Assembly: GCA_039619475.1 (NCBI GenBank)
Contig: CM077115.1
Coordinates: forward strand, 593,489,643-593,553,642
Direction of reading: 5' to 3'
DNA from: Icerya purchasi
Lineage: Eukaryota; Arthropoda; Insecta; Hemiptera; Monophlebidae
DNA length: 64,000 nucleotides
Of the stretch, positions 1 through 9,050 are shown piece after piece. Below the pieces are notes generated by a model. That model made no database searches. It was not told the DNA's origin and saw only the letters and a program-made list of their open reading frames with translations. The translations under genes were made by a program, and so were the position numbers. How positions within the stretch are numbered: position 1 is the first letter of the stretch; every line of letters begins with the position of its first letter.

Positions 1-881
1 TGGTGATTCACGAAATTTCTTGTCAAAGTAATCCCACACATGTTCGATGGGGTAGCAGTCTAGGGACTGAGCAGAGGTAGGCATCACATGGGGGCAATTA
101 TAAAGCATCCATTCACGGCTTTATAAAGTGCGGTATGCTTTGGATCGTTATCCTGGTAAAAATAAAATGAGTTCGCAATTCCAAATTTTTTGGCACTTTA
201 GCGTAAATTATTACGTGAAATGTTCACATACATTTCCTTATTCATCCGGGGCCATCAATCAAGACGAGTGAACCTACTACCCCATATGCTGAAAAATAGC
301 CCCAAACAATTACTCCTCCGCCTCCATGTTTCACAGTTGCTCTATAAGGTTCTTCGAATTTAATTCCATCTTCGATTTGCATCATACTTTCTGTCGCCCA
401 CCTCCATCAAAAAGATTAAATTTAGACTCATCGTTGAATATAACACGTTTTTCCAAAAACTGTCGGGGACTGTCTGATACTTCATCATAAACTGATACCG
501 CTTTTTCTTATTCTGTGCACTCATGAACGGTTTCCTTCTAACAGTTCTCCCATGATACCTATATTTCCTTAGCGATCTACAAACTGTTTTTGGGTGGAAA
601 CTGTTTTATTCCACATAGCATTAACTTCCGTCGCGAGTTATTTCGAAGCACTCAGTCGTGGATTCCGGGCCAACGTTACAGACAATATACCGTTCATTAC
701 ACACAGAAAGCTTCCTTGGTCTGCTCTTTTGTGGAATTGACTCAATGCGATTCTCCTATACATACTGACGGATAATGTATTGGCAAGTACTGCGAGGTAG
801 TTCGAGTAGCTGAGCTATTGCATTTAATGATTTACCTGTTTTATAGCGATGAATGGCCAGTTTTCGCATCTTCAAAGACAT
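1..881 (-). pseudogene. Tc1-like transposase relic (DD34E type)
   Basis: Tc1 transposases cut and paste their element in the nucleus using a DDE catalytic triad. On the minus strand the N-terminal helix-turn-helix region starts with an ATG at 881-879 (MSLKMRKLAIHRYKTGKSLN). The middle part shows FNDESKFNLFDGGG, carrying the first catalytic Asp, and VKHGGGGVIVWGYFSA. The C-terminal part shows FYQDNDPKHTA (second Asp) and YPIEHVWDYFDKK, where the Glu of IEH fits the third catalytic residue. These blocks lie in different frames, and there is an in-frame stop after GGGRQKV and another after LIDGPG, so the gene is dead. The C-terminus is cut by the window start. Confidence 0.82.
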
Positions 882-1289
882 ATTTCGAAACTTTCGCAAC
901 ATTTTTACTCGCACTTGATGCACTGCACTCGTAACTCGTACACAGTAGGATTGCTTGTCATGAAATTATGACTCAGCGCTCTGTACGCTGTCCGGACGCA
1001 ACCGGATGTTTATCATCCGTTTTTGGAAAACCCCAAGTGCAACGCTGCGCACTGCGTTTCGTTGTACAAATATGTTTTTGTGACGGGTTCTTTTCAGCTC
1101 TTTTCTTTTTGATCTGTATACAAGCGTGATATGTGTCTTTTTTTTTTACTTTTTGTCTTTTATTATGCTTCACAAGAAGTCATACCTAGCAGTTCATATT
1201 CATTTTTTTGTCATTAAAGTTGTTTTTCGTTGTTTATAGACGCTTTTCCATTTTTCTTGTCGACGTACAAATATTTATGGGACTTACTG
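1..1289 (-). mobile_element. Tc1-like (Tc1/mariner) DNA transposon, broken, cut by window edge
   Basis: Read on the minus strand, this stretch holds a decayed Tc1-type transposase (separate entry) and, at its right end (about 1264-1289), a terminal sequence of Tc1 style: on the minus strand it starts CAGTAAGTCCC and continues into an AT-rich ATAAATATTTGTACG block. It is followed directly by TA at 1290-1291, the dinucleotide these elements target and duplicate. The left terminus lies outside the window, so the inverted partner cannot be checked. Family is secure from the transposase; the exact right end is inferred. Confidence 0.75.
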
Positions 1290-1432
1290 TATATTACTAA
1301 CAGATGATCGAAACTATTTGCTCTAAGTAGTTGGGTAAATATACAAAAAATTTGGAAAAATAAAAGGCGAATGATATTTAAATAATTTGTATAACAACTT
1401 CTGATTTCATATGTTGTAAGTAGTGTCTTTCT
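1290..1432. other. AT-rich spacer, nothing recognised
   Basis: Sequence between the Tc1 terminus and the first diverged repeat. It has no credible ORF or repeat that I can identify. Confidence 0.5.
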
Positions 1433-2310
1433 AATCAGCTAGTAAGAGGGCGGGGTGTTGTTACGAGGGGAAATTATGTAAGCGTGATCGTGATTCAGGT
1501 AGTTAATTAAGGCGGCGCAAGGCGCGGGGAGCGAATTCCAAACATTCGTTTGATGTTTTTATTGTTATTATTATTATTTTTAACAGAAATAAACATACAT
1601 ATATGAACGTTCCAGAACTGAATGAGCCACAATTTTTTGATGTTTTGTTTTATTTTTATTTTTAATGGAAATATTTGAATGTTTCAGCAACCGGTTGTTA
1701 AAGCTGTCACGGGGTGCATGGGTGAATTCTAGACGTTCGTTCGAAATTAACTATCCGATCGGGCGCGCAGCTCCATGTACTCACATTCCCACGCACGGCA
1801 CCTTCTATCATTATGTGTATGCGTTATATAGGCCTCTACTTGTAATATATGTAGCATAATTTTTAATTTTAATTTTCGACGGTTGGGAGGGGTAAAATTT
1901 TGGCGGATTGTTAAAAACGTTCGAAACTCAACACTTAGAACCCAAATTTTAAAGGAATTTTCCGAGTTGCACTCCGTTCCGGAATTTTTTTTTTTTAATT
2001 TTATTTTTGAGGAGAATATCTGATCGTTTCATCAGTCGAATGAAGGCAGGCGGGTGTGCTGTTACGAGGGGGTGTTATGTAGGCGCGACTGCGTGGTTGT
2101 AATGGAAAAAATATTTGAATGTTCCAGCGGTCGAAAGAGGGTGGCACGGAGTGCAGGGGGCGAATTTCAGACGTTCGTTCGATGCTTTTATTTTTAACGG
2201 AAATATTTGAACGTTCCAGCAACCGGTTGTTGGTGGGGCGGTGTGCAGGGGGTGAATTCCGGTTGTTCGAAATTAACTATCCGATCATTTTCGCAGACCC
2301 TAACACGCCA
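1433..2310. repeat. Diverged local repeat family (GTTCCAGC / GTTCGTTCGA motifs)
   Basis: Several degenerate copies share an ordered set of motifs: AATATTTGAAYGTTYCAGC, then CCGGTTGTT, then a G-rich block with GGGTGAATTC or GGGCGAATTT, then ACGTTCGTTCGA, then AAATTAACTATCCGATC. Copies are visible around 1530-1620, 1665-1770, 2105-2190 and 2200-2290. A second shared block (GTTACGAGG followed by TTATGTA) occurs near 1460 and 2060. The short ORFs here are repeat-derived and do not look like proteins. The element family is unknown to me. Confidence 0.6.
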
Positions 2311-2699
2311 CCGATGGAATCCTGATCGCTACGCGTTTACACATATACACCAAACATTTTTATTTCAACAAATATTTTTACACCCCCGAGAGACTTTGTA
2401 AAGGCGGTCGATTGCATCATCCAGACGGAGGATAGTTACATTGGTCGTTAGTTCACGACCAAATCAAAGGTCCACATTTAGACGTGTAATATTTCGACCT
2501 GTTTGACTATCTTATTAATGTATACCCTTCGCTTTGTTCGGAGCGGCCGTGTTCGAAAGAAATTGCTAAATACATTATGACAGCAGGTGTTGAGAGCCAT
2601 TTTGAACAGTATGTCTGAGAAAGTCTATATTCACACAATGTATAACGCTAATCACCATCGTAAAATTTTTTGTTATTTTCGAGAGTTACATCAAAGAAT
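2311..2699. other. Unassigned spacer with a short perfect inverted repeat
   Basis: No gene recognised. At 2441-2462 there is an 8-bp perfect inverted repeat (TTGGTCGT / ACGACCAA) with a 6-nt loop. Its significance is unknown. Confidence 0.4.
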
Positions 2700-4061
2700 A
2701 GAATACTAGCTGTGCACTTTGCCACCACATTTTAATTTTTTTTCAAATTCGAAGCCTAAGTATAGAAATTTTAAAACTATCTCAAGTATAATATTTAAAA
2801 ACCTGAATCTAACCTAAGCACTGTTCACTACCCACACCTATGGACGATCCCGCATACGTTTAAGTCGCTACCGCCGCAATAGAGCACGAACCGTTCCCTC
2901 GCACACATTTTCTGCCGTTAGTTTCCATGTTTTTCATAATATTTTTTTCCAAATCTAAGTATTATAGAATTAGCTTAAGTATTTTTTTATTTTTCCATAT
3001 TCTCCAATCCCGTTGCAAAAGCGCATTGTCCATTCCTACGTACATATTCAACATAGCGTTAGCCACCGCAAAAGTGCATGCATAGTTCGTTCGCGCTACC
3101 GCAATTTTTTTTTAAAATATTTCGAAGCCCAAGTCTAAGTATTATAGAAGCAGCCTAAGTATATTTTTTACGCTTCCAATAATTTCTTCCGATCGCACAT
3201 AATTTTGTATTTTTTTCTCTGGCTCTAAAAATAAATTTGTCAATGTCTTCATCGCTATGAATGCACACACATCTTTTGTCGTCAGTTTCCATATCATTCA
3301 TAATAATTTTCTCGACTTTTTTTTTTTTTTTTTTTTCTCAACTTTAAATATTATAGAATTAGCCCAAGTATATTTTTTATGTTTCCCAACATTTCTTCCG
3401 ACCATTCTTAATTTTTTATTTCATTTTTTTTCCTCTAGTTCTAAAAATAAATCAGTCATTGCCTTTACTGCTATGAATGCGCACACATCTTCTGTCGTTA
3501 ATTCTCCTATTGTTCATAATAATTTTTCATATCCAAGTACTAGTATTATGGAATTAGCCCAAGTTTATTTTTTCACCTACAAAATCTTTTTTCCAACTGT
3601 AGGTATTCAAAAATAAATTCGAGTATATTTTTATTTAACACGGTTTCGAAAATGTCCTCTCCCTCCCCTATCCACCTTACAAAAATTACAAATCTTTCGT
3701 ATTATTTTTCATGAGTACATCCGCCCGAAGTTATAGTGAAACCACACCTTCAATTCCCGCATATGCTATCGCTGGTTTCCCTAATCATTCATAATAATTT
3801 TTCCGAGTTCATTAGTTAACATTATTTATTTTTCAAACTCTAAATATTTTCTCAATTCTAAGTATTATAGAATTAGCCCAATTATTTTTTTACTCTTCCG
3901 AACATTTCTCCCGACCGTTCATAATTTTTTATTTTTTCCCCGACTCCAAAAATAAATCAGTCAATGTCTTCACCGTTATGAATGCGCACAGCATGTTCCC
4001 GCACACTTATCTGCTGTCGATAGTTCTCCTATCATTCATAATCATTTTTCAAGTCTAAGTA
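2700..4061 (+). repeat. Diverged ~200-bp tandem repeat, left part
   Basis: The phrase AAGTATTATAGAATTAGCC recurs with variations at about 2959, 3139, 3348, 3545 and 3861, and again across the LINE insertion at 4061/6875. Spacing is mostly 180-210 bp, with one double-length gap. Between copies there is a second shared block (TCTAAAAATAAATyxGTCAATG, then CTATGAATGCxCACACATCTT, then TTCATAATAATTTTTC). This looks like an old satellite or minisatellite. The 119-aa ORF at 3257-3616 is low-complexity translation of it and is not called. Confidence 0.65.
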
Positions 4062-4127
4062 GTCTCGGAGATACATTTTACTGATAAGAGCTATGTTAAG
4101 ATTCCAAATTATACCGCTTATTACACA

Positions 4128-6620
4128 ATGCATCCAGACAGCAGAGCACACGGTGGCGCAGCGGTAATAATTAAAAGTAATATAAAGCATTATGAATTAA
4201 ACAAATATCAGTCGGAACATCTACAGGCGTCATCAGTAATGGTGTCTGATAACAACGGATGCGTGTCGGTATCCGCGGTTTACTGCCCACCGAAACACAA
4301 AATCAAGAGCGCAGATTTTGTCAAATTTTTTAAAACATTAGGAAGTAGATGCATAATAGGTGGAGACTATAATTCCAAAAACACATATTGGGGTTCGCGG
4401 CTAACTCTTCCCAGGGGACGGGAATTAATGAATGCAATGAAGTGTTGCAAATGTGACGCCATATCAACTGGAAAACCAACATACTGGCCTAGCGATAGAA
4501 GGAAAACCCCGGACCTTCTAGACTTCTTTATTGTCAGAGGAATCTCTTCAAATTACATGGCCATAGATGACGATTTATCGCTAACCTCGGATCACACTCC
4601 CATAATTTTGACAATCAGTGCTAGTATAATAATGAAGAAAAAGGCAATGACGCTTACAAATTATAATACAAATTGGACACAGTTTGCAGATGAACTAGAA
4701 GAAAACCTGTCGTTAAGGATTCCACTAAAATCACCTTCAGATATAGAAAATGCTATCGAATATATTGTCACCAATATATGCTCAGCAGCACGGGCATCAA
4801 CAATGGAAGTTAAACCGCATCAACATGTGCAAAATTATCCTAAGTACATAAGGGAAGCTGTTCAAAACAAACGGAAATTGAGGAAAATCTGGCAGAGAAA
4901 CAGAGATCCACAAATGAAAAATCAACTTAATCGTGCTATTAAAAGAATAAGATTTACATTACAGGACTTAAAAAACAAGTCATTTAATAGCTACGTCAAG
5001 CACCTGTCGCCCTCACAAGCAAATGGATATAGCTTGTGGAGGGCTACAAAGCAAATGAAACAGCCGAAGCAAGGCGAATCTCCAATACTTAAAAAAAGTG
5101 GAGAGTGGGCTAGGAAAGATGAAGAAAAAGCTGAGGAATTTGCAGACTACCTAGAAAAGGTATTTCAGCCGCAAGCTACAAACATTGGTAATAATCAAAC
5201 CTACTGCTCATGGGAAAGAGTGAACTCGCCATCCATAAAATATGTGTCACCAGGAGAAGTCAAAGCAGTAATAAAGACTTTAAACCCAAAGAAGGCCCCC
5301 GGCTATGATCTGATCACACCTAAAATAGTAAAGCAATTACCTCGCAAAGCAGTAGTATTGCTAACCTACATATATAATGCAATGTTGAGATTGTCATATT
5401 TCCCGACACAATGGAAACTTGCGCAAATTATTCTAATACTCAAAGAAGGTAAACCACCGGAAAAAACAGGGTCCTACAGACCGATATCGTTGCTGCCTGT
5501 TTTGTCAAAAATATTTGAGAAGTTGTTGCACAAAAGACTAGTGGAAATAGTTGGAAACACGATTCCGCTGCATCAATTCGGGTTCAGGCAGAAACACGGC
5601 ACTATTGAACAGGTACACCGTATCGTCTGTAAAATTGAAGACTGCTTGGAAAAAAAGGAAGTCTGCACTGCTGTCTTCCTTGATGTTGAAAAAGCCTTCG
5701 ATACTGTGTGGCATTCAGGACTGATGGACAAATTGGCGAAAATACTACCTACTCCGTATTGCGTGCTGCTGAAATCGTATCTGCAGCATCGAACATTTCG
5801 GGTCAAAAGTGGTGAATCCTTGTCGGCAGTACGTGAAATAGGCGCCGGTGTACCGCAAGGTAGCGTACTGGGGCCATTACTATATGTCATATACACATCT
5901 GATGTACCAGAGGTTGAAAATGTCGACATCGCCACGTTTGCAGATGACACTGCGCTGGTCTGCTCCGCTAATGACTTACAGGAGTGCATTACGAATGTGC
6001 AACATGCGGTCACAGAAGTGGCATCGTGGTTTGACAAGTGGCGCCTTAAAATAAATACGATTAAGTCAACGCACGTAACATTCACAAACCGTCATATAAC
6101 TTCGGTGCCAAAAATCTGTATCGGTAATAACGAAATACCACAAAAAAATACTGCATGCTATCTTGGTATACACATGGATAACAAACTAACTTGGAGGCAC
6201 CACATAATGATGAAACGCAAGCACTTGGACATCAGGCTCCGCAATATGAACTGGCTAGTAGGAAGACAATCCGAATTGACGATGGAGAACAAGATATTAC
6301 TCTATGAGATGCTATTAAAGCCAATTTGGCGGTACGGAGCACCGTTATGGAGATGTTCGAAACACACTAATATACAAATCTTGCAACGATTCCAAAACAA
6401 AGTACTGCGCATGATGACAAACGCTCCCTGGTTCATTTCAAATAAAACGCTACATACCGATTTCGACGTGAAGTATGTTTCCGAAGTAGTATCAGAGGAG
6501 GCGACGAAGTACCTTCGTCGACTGGAGAATCACGATAATCCGCTAGCGATCGCACTGATGGACAACTCCGAGGAAGTTAGGCGTCTACAGAGAAGGAAAG
6601 TTTTTGATTTAACCGTGTAA
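4128..6620 (+). CDS. LINE ORF2: apurinic-type endonuclease plus reverse transcriptase (N-terminally truncated)
   Basis: The protein nicks target DNA and reverse-transcribes the element RNA at the nick. The 830 codons from the first ATG are uninterrupted. The endonuclease occupies residues 1-165, with GGDYNSKN at 78-85 and the catalytic SDH at 154-156. The RT covers about 365-690: PKKAPGYD near 387-394, motif A FLDVEKAFDTVWH with Asp519, GVPQGSVLGPLLY at 574-586, and FADD at 604-607. Homologous coding extends upstream of the ATG without a stop to 4062 (VSEIHFTDKSY...), so the ATG is internal and the original start is lost. All catalytic residues are present, which suggests a fairly young copy, but the truncation should make it non-autonomous. 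Placement in the Jockey clade rests on the motif pattern read by eye. Confidence 0.9.
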   Translation: MHPDSRAHGGAAVIIKSNIKHYELNKYQSEHLQASSVMVSDNNGCVSVSAVYCPPKHKIKSADFVKFFKTLGSRCIIGGDYNSKNTYWGSRLTLPRGRELMNAMKCCKCDAISTGKPTYWPSDRRKTPDLLDFFIVRGISSNYMAIDDDLSLTSDHTPIILTISASIIMKKKAMTLTNYNTNWTQFADELEENLSLRIPLKSPSDIENAIEYIVTNICSAARASTMEVKPHQHVQNYPKYIREAVQNKRKLRKIWQRNRDPQMKNQLNRAIKRIRFTLQDLKNKSFNSYVKHLSPSQANGYSLWRATKQMKQPKQGESPILKKSGEWARKDEEKAEEFADYLEKVFQPQATNIGNNQTYCSWERVNSPSIKYVSPGEVKAVIKTLNPKKAPGYDLITPKIVKQLPRKAVVLLTYIYNAMLRLSYFPTQWKLAQIILILKEGKPPEKTGSYRPISLLPVLSKIFEKLLHKRLVEIVGNTIPLHQFGFRQKHGTIEQVHRIVCKIEDCLEKKEVCTAVFLDVEKAFDTVWHSGLMDKLAKILPTPYCVLLKSYLQHRTFRVKSGESLSAVREIGAGVPQGSVLGPLLYVIYTSDVPEVENVDIATFADDTALVCSANDLQECITNVQHAVTEVASWFDKWRLKINTIKSTHVTFTNRHITSVPKICIGNNEIPQKNTACYLGIHMDNKLTWRHHIMMKRKHLDIRLRNMNWLVGRQSELTMENKILLYEMLLKPIWRYGAPLWRCSKHTNIQILQRFQNKVLRMMTNAPWFISNKTLHTDFDVKYVSEVVSEEATKYLRRLENHDNPLAIALMDNSEEVRRLQRRKVFDLTV

Positions 6621-6644
6621 ACGTGCATTTAACTGCGTAAGCAC

Positions 6645-6679
6645 CAGAAATTGCCCACCAACGGGTGGTTGCATTTCTG
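6645..6679 (+). promoter_or_regulatory. Hairpin in the LINE 3' UTR
   Basis: Inverted repeat CAGAAAT / ATTTCTG encloses a second stem CCCACC / GGGTGG with an AAC loop. It lies 25 nt after the LINE stop codon. A 3' UTR hairpin could be recognised by the element's own RT during priming; this is inference. Downstream, a pyrimidine-rich block holds two copies of CCTTCTCCACTCYGCACCTT about 44 bp apart. Confidence 0.55.
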
Positions 6680-6843
6680 TCACGCTGGCCTCTTCTTAGT
6701 CATGTTCTTTCCTGTCCCTCTCCCTCCCAACCTTCTCCACTCTGCACCTTCCATCCTATCCCTCCCCCTCCTAGCCTTCTCCACTCCGCACCTTTCATAT
6801 AAAGATCTGCTAGATAGCCTGTAAGGGCTAGTTGTAGAAGGGG

Positions 6844-6874
<31 letters not shown>

Positions 6875-6877
<3 letters not shown>

Positions 6878-6960
6878 TTATAGAATTAACCTAAGTATAT
6901 TTTTATTTTATATCGCTATACAAATATTTTTTTCGAGATCTTTCGTGCTATATTTTTTCT
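6875..6960 (+). repeat. ~200-bp tandem repeat, right part beyond the LINE
   Basis: GTATTATAGAATTAACCTAAGTATAT continues the repeat phrase that breaks off at 4061, showing that the LINE split a pre-existing repeat unit. Confidence 0.65.
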
Positions 6961-7427
6961 CAAATATATTTACACACATGCAGGCAAGTTTCCATGCATT
7001 GATTTCGATCGCGCAGCGCTGTCATTAAGTCTGCTGAGATCTTACCCTTCGTATCTTTTTTTGTAGAATCCGGTTCACATGTACACACCTACACAATCAT
7101 ACTTAAGCCAAAGAACACCTGACAACTTCATTCTTCTGCGTATGTAACCAACTATCACCAAAGAAATGTGGTTTTTCTAGTGCAACCCTCCCTTTTTAAA
7201 GGCCTCCATCAAGCTAGAAAATTGAACGGATCTGTTCAGGCAGTCAGTATTAGTGTTATATTAAACGTGTGGAATTTATTGAATCTGTATGCTTCACGCG
7301 TTATTAAGAAATTGACAAGAATGTTAAAGTCAGTAATTTCATACGTTTTTTCTTTTTTTCTTTCTCTCTTTATTTTTTGTGTCTTTTCTCTCTTTTTTTA
7401 GTAAAAATACTAAAATAATAATCAGAC
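6961..7427. other. Spacer without recognisable gene
   Basis: Mostly AT-rich. A 77-aa open frame at 7168-7401 ends in a pyrimidine-rich run (Phe/Ser/Leu translation) and has no protein-like features. Confidence 0.45.
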
Positions 7428-8162
7428 ATGAATAACAATACTGAACCGATTGATATTAAAGTCGCCGAATTTATTCAGAATTCACTTTCGAGTGATAGTG
7501 GCTCGCATTCGTCTTCTTTACCTCCAACACCACAATATGATGATGGTTATACATCAGAAGAATCACCATCTTTTGTTCGTAAAGTCGTTGGTCCTGTATT
7601 ATTATCAGAACAAGTGGATATAGCGGAATATTTTTTAGATATCAGCATCCATATAGATTGTGATTATAGTTTTCGAGTAACCGAACTAGCAATGATTGAT
7701 ATGTCTGGCGGGAAGTATTTACATACGCTGTATAAGCCAAGCAGGGCATGGCATGCACCAAAAATGCCGCATTTACGATGTTCTTTGGTGAGTCATTACT
7801 AGAAAAACCCTTCATTATTTCCCTGTTGGGAAGAAATATTCATGGCGCGCGATATATTCACGATATTATCACAAAAACCGAGGGCTCGCGTATATATTTT
7901 AACGGCATATGCTAAACTTACACTAATGGAATTTAACGAAAAGTCTGAATTGTTGCGTAACTTGGACTATGAAGTCATTAATATGGATCAAGTCTTTCGA
8001 CTATATAGTATTGAGAATCTACATGAAGAGTATTTTGGTATAAGCAATTTGATAACCTGTAAACATCATAATGAGAATGATAGTTTTCATTGTGCAGCGA
8101 AAAACGTTATGGTAATGAAGGCCTTACGGTCATGTTATCCATCCGCTGAAGCTTATGAATAA
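7428..8162 (+). pseudogene. Maelstrom-domain-like (DnaQ-H fold) protein relic with an in-frame TAG
   Basis: Maelstrom proteins act in the germline piRNA pathway; their domain is an exonuclease-like fold with an E-C-H-C zinc site. Frame 7428-7802 and frame 7842-8162 are the same frame, separated by one TAG (7800-7802) with open sequence through it. The first part contains FRVTELAMIDMSGGKYLHTL, resembling the 'EIA...GxxxxFHT' strand of DnaQ/Maelstrom folds. The second part contains YSIENLHEEYFG and then TCKHHNENDSFHCA, giving Cys-x2-His-x7-Cys after the upstream Glu, close to the ECHC pattern I recall for Maelstrom. The exonuclease-type Asp-x-Glu is missing (LDIS). No HMG box is visible. Residues 15-45 are Ser-rich and probably disordered. 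The stop sits in a 15-nt segment that begins GTGAGT and ends TAG, too short for a normal intron. Alternative: a diverged DEDDh exonuclease relic. I recognise the fold only tentatively. Confidence 0.42.
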
Positions 8163-8430
8163 TCTCAATATAAATGATTTAAGTCAGTTGTTCATTACAG
8201 CCACCAAAGAAATGATAATTACATTATTTCCGAGTTGCGTTGGGGACATTTATACACTTTTACCAGATAGATTAAAACAGGATGATACGATAAAATCACT
8301 TCTACCATGCTACGAACATGAACATGATGAAAAATATTATATCGATGACGATACATTACGACAGAGTACTCGAAATTGTATGAAAGTAAAAGACTGTAGC
8401 GATTGCCAACGTACAATTCGCGCGGATTAA
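8155..8430 (+). CDS. Unrecognised 91-aa frame overlapping the end of the Maelstrom-like relic
   Basis: Begins with an ATG that overlaps the preceding stop (8155-8162) in the +1 frame, so it may be the frameshifted C-terminal part of the same gene. The protein is acidic (EHEHDE, IDDD) and ends with a possible Cys-x4-Cys-x2-Cys group (CMKVKDCSDC). I recognise no family. It may equally be a fortuitous ORF. Confidence 0.3.
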   Translation: MNNLNINDLSQLFITATKEMIITLFPSCVGDIYTLLPDRLKQDDTIKSLLPCYEHEHDEKYYIDDDTLRQSTRNCMKVKDCSDCQRTIRAD

Positions 8431-8654
8431 AAATTCATTCATTCGTTCTATTGTATATATTTTTGTTTGTATTTTTTCCTTTCTCCCTCGATATCTGTTC
8501 GTTCGTTTTTTATGTTTCGGCAATCAGTTTGTAAATATATTTCTATACGTATGTAAATATTGTGTGTACATATTTGTATATATATTTTTCCTCGGCATTT
8601 TTCCTTCTATTGTATAAATTTTTCCTAAATATTTTTTTGTCTTTTTCGATACAG
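8431..8654. other. T-rich spacer
   Basis: Homopolymer-rich and TATATA-rich sequence after the Maelstrom-like relic. No feature recognised. Confidence 0.4.
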
Positions 8655-8815
8655 TTTATTTAATTATTTCTCTATCTATCTCCCTCCCCCTCTTAACTTA
8701 AAAATACTGGTAATGACGAAATTTACAAAACTCTGAACCAGTTGTGTATAATGTATATAATTGTATTTTTAAGTTAAGACGGAGAGGGAGATAGATAGAG
8801 AAATAATCAAATAAA
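8655..8815. mobile_element. MITE-like element with ~53-bp terminal inverted repeats
   Basis: The left arm 8655-8708 (contains TATCTATCTCCCTCCCCCTC and TTAACTTAAAAATAC) is nearly the reverse complement of the right arm 8763-8815 (contains GTATTTTTAAGTTAA and GGAGAGGGAGATAGATAGAG). The unpaired centre is about 54 bp and non-coding. Size and symmetry suit a miniature inverted-repeat element or a large hairpin; its flanking duplication is ambiguous because the ends are TTTA-rich. Confidence 0.65.
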
Positions 8816-9050
8816 CTTATTCGGTAAAGTTATTAGTTTTTTTCCACCGTTCTTGCCCTCAAGTCTGCCATATCAATGTTTAATTCCGACGAAAACTCAC
8901 ATATCCACATTTTAAAAAATAGTTCAATTAACGTAGAAAAATAATTTTTTTTCGTAACGTTATTGTATTTTTCAATATTACCAGCAAACTCTGAGGAGAA
9001 TGCATCATAATTTTAATTTCCTACATTTATTACGAATTAACAGTTTATTT
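8816..9050. other. Spacer between inverted-repeat element and Helitron end
   Basis: No gene or repeat recognised. Confidence 0.4.

Larger units (their letters stand above)
4062..6874 (+). mobile_element. Jockey-like non-LTR retrotransposon (LINE), 5'-truncated
   Basis: Structure: truncated endonuclease/RT ORF, about 220 bp of 3' UTR, then a poly(A) tail of 31 A at 6844-6874. The 5' end stops abruptly inside the endonuclease domain, the usual result of incomplete target-primed reverse transcription. The flanks are informative: TCTAAGTA ends at 4061 and GTATTATAGAATTAACC resumes at 6875, which rejoins the ~200-bp repeat phrase. The target duplication is therefore very short, AAGTA at most (4057-4061 and 6873-6877), and overlaps the poly(A). 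ORF1 (gag-like) is absent. Confidence 0.88.

Noticed and set aside
3257..3616. 119-codon ORF in the tandem repeat
   Set aside because: Phe/Ser/Asn-rich translation of T-rich repeats, with duplicated segments that follow the DNA repeat.
5573..6085. 170-codon minus-strand ORF inside the LINE
   Set aside because: Antisense shadow of the RT core; no protein-like motif.
7168..7401. 77-codon ORF before the Maelstrom-like relic
   Set aside because: Ends in low-complexity pyrimidine-run translation and lacks any conserved motif.
7788..7833. 46-nt intron (GTGAGT to GGGAAG) removing the TAG
   Set aside because: The downstream frame after such splicing hits a stop soon and loses the conserved Cys/His region.
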